Assembly (NCBI RefSeq): GCF_001704415.2
Contig: NC_030813.1
Span: 19,362,001-19,426,000, forward strand
Length of the DNA: 64,000 bases
DNA from: Capra hircus
Lineage: Eukaryota; Chordata; Mammalia; Artiodactyla; Bovidae
Direction: 5' to 3'
The position numbers and the translations under genes were made by a program. The notes under the pieces are model-generated. The model did no database searches, had not been told where the DNA came from, and saw only the letters and a program-made list of their open reading frames with translations. This document shows, one piece after another, positions 58,205 through 64,000 of this stretch (position 1 is its first letter; each line of letters begins with the position of its first letter).

Positions 58205-61200
58205 TGTTGTTTTTCAGTCGATCAGTCAAGTCCAACTCTTTGTGACCCCATGGACTGCAGCACACCAGGCTTCCCTGTCCTTCACCAACTCCTGGAGCTT
58301 ATTCACACTTATATCCATTGAGTCGGTGATACCATCCAACCATCTTATCCTCTGTCATCCTCTTCTCCTCCTGCCTTCAGTCTCTCCCAGCATCAGGGTC
58401 TTTTCAAATGAGTCACGTCTTCACATCAGGTAGCTAAAGTATTGGAGCTTCAGTTTCAGCATCAGTCCTTCCAGTGTATATATTCAGGATTAATTTCTTT
58501 TGGGATTGACTGTTTTGCTCTCCTTGCAGTCCAAGGGATACTCAAGAGTCTTCTCCAACACCACAGTTCAAAAGCATCAGCCCTTTGGCACTCAGCTTTC
58601 TTTATGGTACAACTCTCACATCCATACATGACTGCTGAAAAAATCATAGCTTTAACTAGAGAGACCTTTGTCAGCAAAGTAATGTCTCTGCTTTTAAATA
58701 TGCTGTCTAGGTTGGCCATAGCTTTTTTTCCAAAGAGCAAACATCTTTTAATTTCATGACTGCAGTCACCATCTGTAGTGATTTTGGAGCCCCCCAAAAT
58801 CGTCTGTCACTGTTTCCATTGTTTCCCCATCTATTTGCCATGAAGTGATGGGACCGGTTGCCATGATCTTCGTTTTTTGAATGTTGACTTTTAAGCCAGC
58901 TTTTTCACTCACCTCTTTCACTTTCATCAAGAGGCTCTTTAGTTCTTCTTTGCTTTATGCCGTAAGGGTTGTGTCATCTGCATATCTGAGGTTATTGATG
59001 CTTCTCCTGGCAATCTTGATTCCAGCTTCTGCTTCATCCAGCCTGGCATTTTGCATGATGTACTCTGCATATAAGTTAAATAAACAGGGTGACAATATAC
59101 AGCCTTGATGCATGTCTTTCCCAATTTTGAACTAGTCCATTGTTCCATGTCCAATTCTAACTGTTGCTTCTTGACCCGCATACACATTTCTCAGGAGGCG
59201 GGTGAACTGGTCTGGTATTCCCATCTCTTTAAGAATTTTCCAGTTTGTTGTGATCCACACAGTCAAACGCTTTGGCATAGTCAATAAAGCAGAAGTAGAT
59301 ATTTTCTGGAACTCTCTTGCTTTTTCTGTTATCCAGTGGATATTGGCAATTTGATCTCTGGTTCCTCTGCCTTTTCTAAATCCAGCTTGTACTGGAAGGT
59401 TAAAGTTCATGTACTGTTGAAGCCTGGCTTGGAGAATTTTGAACGTTACTTTCCTATCATGGGAGATGAGTGCAGTTGTGTGGTAGTTTGAGCATTCTTT
59501 GGCATTGCCTTTCTTTGGGATTGGAATGAAAACTGACCTTTTCCAGTCCTGTGGCCACTGCTGCATTTTCCAAATTTGCTGGCCTATTGAGTGCAGCACT
59601 TTCACAGCATCATCTTTCAGGATTTGAAATAGCTCAACTGGAATTCCATCACCTTCACTAGCTTTGTTCGTAGTGATGCTTTCTAAGGCCCACTTGACTT
59701 CACATTCCAGGATGTCTGGCTCTAGGTGAGTGATCATACCATCATGGTTATCCGTGTCATTAAAATCTTTTTTGTATAGATATTTTGTGTATTCTTGCCA
59801 CCTCTTCTTAATATCTTCTGCTTCTGTTAGGTCCATACCATTTCTGTCCCTTATTGTGCCATCTTTACATGAAGTGTTCCCTTGGTATCTCTAATTTTCT
59901 TGAAGAGATCTTTAGTCTTTCCCATTCTGTTGTTTTCCTCTGTTTCTTTGCACTGATCACTGAGGAAGGCGTTCTTATCTCTCCTTGCCATTCTTTGGAA
60001 CTCTGCATTCAGATGGTTAAATTTTTCCTTTTCCTTTGCCTTTTTGCTTCTCTTCTTTTCTCAGCTATTTGTAAGGCCTCCCCAGACAACCATTTTGCCT
60101 TTTTGCATTTCTTTTTCTTGGGGATGGTTTTGATCACCATCTCCTGTACAATGTTGCAAACCTCTGTCCATAGTTCTTCAGGTACTCTATCAGATCTAAT
60201 CCCTTGAATCTCTTTGTCACTTCCACTGTAAATTGTAAGGGATTTGATTTGGGTCATACCTGAATGGTCTAGTGGTTTTCTCTACTTTCTTCAATTTAAG
60301 TCTGAATTTGGCAGTAAGGAGTTCATGATCTGAGCCACAGTCAGCTCCCAGTCTTGTTTTTGCTGACTGTTTAGAGCTTCTCTGTCTTCAGCTGCAAAGG
60401 ATATAATCAATCTGATCTCAGTATTGACCATCTGGTGATGTCCTGGTGTAGAGTCATCTCTCGTGTTGTTGGAAGAGGGTGTTTGCTATGACCAGTACAT
60501 TCTCTTGGCAAAACTGTTAACCTTTGCCATGCCTCAGTTTGTACTCCAAGACCAAACTTGCCTGTTACTCCATGTATCTCTTGACTTCATACTTTCATAC
60601 TTCATATTCCAGTCCCCTATGATGAAAAGGACATCTTGTTTTCATGTTAGTCCTAGAAGGTCTTATATGTCTTTGACTTCAGCTTCTTCAGCACTGGTGG
60701 TTGAGGCATAGAGTTGGATTCCTGTGATATTGAATGGTTTGCTTTGAAATGAACAGAGATCATTCTGTCATTTTTAGATTGTTCCCAAGTACTGCATTCC
60801 TGACTCTTCTGTTGACTATGAGGGCTACTCCATTTCTTCTAAGGGATTCTTGCCTACAGTAGTAGATATAATGGTTATCTGAATTAAATTTGCCAATTCT
60901 AGTCCATTTTAGTTCACTGATTCCTAAAATGTCAATGTTCACTCTTGCTATCTCCTGTTTGACCACTTCTAATTTACCTCGATTCATGGACCTAACATTC
61001 CAAGTTCCTATGCAGTATTGTTCTTTACAAACATTGGACTTTACCAGGAGACACATCCACAACTGGGCATTGTTTCTGCTTTGGCTCAGCCTCTTCTTTC
61101 CTTCTGGAGCTGTTTCTCCACTGTTCTCCAGTAGCATGCCGGGCACCTTCCTTCCTGGGGAGTTCATCTTTCAGTGTCATATCTTTTTGCCTTTTCATAC

Positions 61201-61363
61201 CATTCATGGTGTTCTCAAGGTAAGAATGCTGAAGTGGTTTGCCATTCTCTTCTCCAATGGACCACATTTTGTCAGAACTCTCCACCATGACTCGTCCATC
61301 TTGGGTGGTCCTATGCAGCATGGCTCATAGTTTCATTGAGTTAGACAAGGCTGTGATCCAATA
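58205..61363 (-). mobile_element. BovB LINE, nearly full length, antisense
   Basis: At about 3.16 kb this is the most complete BovB here. Reading on the minus strand, the 5' region lies at about 61363-61170. The endonuclease start follows (open 60760-61167, with IGTWNVRSMNRGKLEVVKQE and the ISELKW segment), then a decayed middle of the endonuclease (60300-60760) and the linker (60009-60257). The reverse transcriptase fingers (59132-59836) and a broken palm and C-terminal region (58462-58797) complete it. Its 3' tail near 58205 is degenerate. Many frameshifts and stops make it non-functional. Confidence 0.93.
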
Positions 61364-63254
61364 TGAGCAACAAGGGAAACAAAAATCAAAGGAAAATGGA
61401 AAAGGAAGAGAGGGAAAATATCATTTGGACGTGTGAAAGAAAAAAAAACCTTATATTGATCTGTAAACAAAGCCAACAATGGAGCAGAAGTTGCCTTGAC
61501 TTCTGTTGTGCTTACATTATTTTGTGACTTCGGGAAATATTTGTTTTTCTTGTCATTTCTATTCAAAGTGTATACTTTAAAACATTAAAATTATTTTCCT
61601 TTCTTTTATTCCTCTGGGATTTTGTTAGAATCACACATGACAGTAAAACAGAAGAGACAAAGACAAGAAACTTATCACTGTACATGAAAATATTAACATA
61701 TCTTTTTCTCCATATACCCCTTGAATGGCCCACATACCATTAAAAATTACCAAATCCATCGAGAGAAAAAGGACTAAGAATGGAGGCCAAGAGTAGAAGT
61801 GAAACTTTCACTGTATTGTCTTCATATTCATTCATCTGCTTTGGTTCCTTAACTGTGGAAATGACAAAGGACTTTGTCTCTCATCTGACAGCTCTTTGGA
61901 TTCTACATAAAAATTATCACAAAGTTTATTATTTCTATATAAGCTTCATCATAATTACTTTTTTTGTATAAATGTTTTTTATATTGATAACTTTTAAAGA
62001 CATTTTTAAAAATCACCTTACCTCTTACAACTTATGCAAAATTTGAAAGAATGCCCTATTAGTAAAGGATAAAAGAAAATAGCATTTAACTCTTACCAGA
62101 ACCAATTTCCTTGCTGTTTGCCCAAAAGTCCTTTCTACCTCTTCCATTGGCAGTAAGGCAGCTTAACCAGTACCTAGCATAATACCTGACACATAGTAGG
62201 TGTTCAGAAAATATTTGTTGAATAAAGGGATCTGTTTTTCAGCAGATATTAGAGAAAATGCTATGGACTAGACTCTGTTCTAGACAAAGTCCTTACTTTT
62301 ATGGAGCATACAGTATATTGGGAGAGATGGATGAGTAGGTAACATATATGAAGTGGTTAGAAATTTGAACACTTACTGAATATTTAATTATATTAGGGAT
62401 TATTGTTAATATATTGAATGTGATAGTCATCCTATGGTTATATTTTTTAAGTCATTTTATTTCAGAGATACATATTTATGTGCTAAATGATATATGGGAT
62501 TTATATCAGGATGATAATTGTGGTTGAGAGGCTTGAGTAGGAGGAATAAATGAAATAAATTATCTATGAGTTATAATTGTTCAAGCTGGGTGTTGGATAC
62601 CTACAGGCTGATTATACTCATGTATATCTATTTTCATATTTTTAGATATTTTTCTTAATGAAAAGAGAAAGAGAAAGAGAATGGGAAGAGATGAAATGGA
62701 GACAGAAAACATTGGCAACAGAAAAGTAAAATGAGAAAACACATTGAGTTAGTGCACTGCAATTATTTATATGTCTTCTTACATAAAACAAAGCAATTAA
62801 AAGTGTTTTTTAATATGAAATTTTTATACTATCACATTTCTTAATCCCCAAAGATTAGTTCCAAGAATAGAAGACTAATGTATACCATAGCATGGATTCT
62901 GAATATCCCAAACACCATTAGGATAGTTATCTCTAAAAAAAACATGGACCAGAAAGCTTAGACCATATAATATCTGTTTTTGTAAATTCTCATTTTTTTA
63001 TTAAAGCATAATTAACCATATTTCAGTATAACGTGCTAGACTAATAACCTGGAATTACCTGTCCTGCTCCTTACTTGTCACAGGTACCTTTGATAAGGGT
63101 GTAAGATGATTACTGACCTTGTGTTCACCTTCTTGGTTTTGCCCTCCTGCTGATTTTGCTTCTGTGAGTGAAATAAGAAAGTAAAGTAGCCACTGCCTAA
63201 TTGTTATTAAATGTTAATACTGTGAAAACTGGTTTCACACCTTATATAGCCCTC
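61364..63254. other. Intronic sequence with a short L2/MIR-type end
   Basis: There is no exon. The words taatacctgacacatagtag and gaaaatatttgttgaataaa at about 62190-62226 are a typical ancient LINE/SINE 3' end. A purine-rich AGAGAAAG run lies near 62660. Confidence 0.45.
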
Positions 63255-63680
63255 TTTTTTGTTTCAGTGTTAATAAGGTATAATTGACACAGAAGACTGG
63301 TATATATTAAACATGTACAACTTGATGTTTTGATATATATACATTATTAAATGATCACCAAATTCAAGCTAATTCACATATCCATCACTTCACATAGTTA
63401 CCATTTTCTTTCTTAGCAAATTTCAAGTATACCATGCAGTACTGTTATACTTGCTGTATATAGTAACTGTAGTCACTATGATATACATTAGATCTCCAGA
63501 ATTTATTCATCTTGCACAACTGAAACTTTGTACCCTTTGACCTACATCTGCCCATCTCCTCCCATTGATCCCCTCACTCCTGGCAACCACCATTCTATCT
63601 CTGCTTCCATGAGCCTGACTGTTTTTAATTCCACATGTAAGTGAAATCATACAGTATTTCTACCTCTTTCCTTCTAATGC
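63255..63680 (-). mobile_element. L1M-type LINE 3' region, antisense
   Basis: Antisense old L1 is readable from taataaggtataattgacac through tgcttccatgagcctgactg to aagtgaaatcatacagtatt. Confidence 0.7.
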
Positions 63681-64000
63681 TTGTCACAACTCTTATGTTT
63701 CTAATTGGGATCACTGAGTTAAATGATTAAAATTATCAGAACATTTATTAGTGACCCCAGAAATCTCAAGGGTCAGGACAAGACAGTACTTGAGTTATAT
63801 TTGACCCAAGGCAACCCTATTCTCTAGATGGAGAAATCACCTGTATTTTGTTCATATTAGATTTCTCAGTTTGACTTTCACCAGGAAGCTGGTCAATTCA
63901 TGACCATTATCAAGTCCCCACTATAAACTTAAAGCTCACAAGGCCAGACTTTCACATCAAGGAACTTTATTATCTGCAATGCGCTCCTTGCGGAATCTCT
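63681..64000. other. Intronic sequence, nothing recognised
   Basis: This is window-edge sequence without a named repeat or exon. Confidence 0.45.

Noticed and set aside
1..64000. Bacterial-type systems, CRISPR arrays, tRNA or rRNA genes
   Set aside because: The tRNA-like sequences are SINE heads, the repeats are eukaryotic retroelements, and no evenly spaced short repeat array exists.
39896..64000. Final TBCK coding exon
   Set aside because: I looked for sequence that could encode the expected end of the rhodanese fold after HTAE and saw none. A short exon could still have been missed, so no feature is claimed.

Overview
This window is nuclear DNA of a ruminant mammal, most likely a bovid. 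The evidence is the repeat content: many BovB (RTE-type) LINE copies, tRNA-Glu-derived Bov-tA SINEs, BovA2 SINEs with GCT-rich tails, CHR SINEs and L1-BT 3' ends, on a background of older mammalian MIR, L2 and L1M repeats. Species level cannot be fixed from the sequence alone. There are no prokaryotic, plasmid, phage or CRISPR features.

Two short protein-coding exons on the + strand are the only host gene sequence I can support, at 25723-25898 and 39736-39895. They splice together in frame: the first ends with two bases of an Asp codon and the second supplies the third. Together they encode 112 codons matching the C-terminal rhodanese-like region of TBCK (TBC1 domain containing kinase). The rest of the window reads as TBCK intron: at least 25.7 kb upstream, a 13.8 kb intron between the exons, and up to 24 kb downstream. 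I did not find the exon before 25723 or the final coding exon after 39895.

Layout. 1-6.1 kb: L1-BT ends and a BovB copy split by an inserted L1-BT. 6.1-12.7 kb: mostly old intron with small repeats. 12.7-21.2 kb: old L1 blocks, an ERVL-type solo LTR that itself carries a BovB, and several SINEs. 21.2-25.5 kb: a SINE inside a SINE, then a 1.7 kb antisense BovB ending about 240 bp before the first exon. 25.9-39.7 kb: the inter-exon intron, rich in Bov-tA, BovA2, L2 and MIR. 39.9-49.9 kb: antisense BovB copies, two solo LTRs with 4-bp target duplications, and one old L1 interrupted four times. 49.9-58 kb: poorly assignable old intron. 58.2-61.4 kb: a nearly full-length but decayed antisense BovB. 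61.4-64 kb: old intron and an L1M fragment.

I found no new multi-gene biological system. The points most worth following up are the nested insertions dated by target-site duplications, the long BovB arms in opposite orientations around two exons whose combined length is a multiple of three, the weak 5' splice site of the first exon, the rhodanese fold without a catalytic cysteine, and two poly(A)-only insertions.
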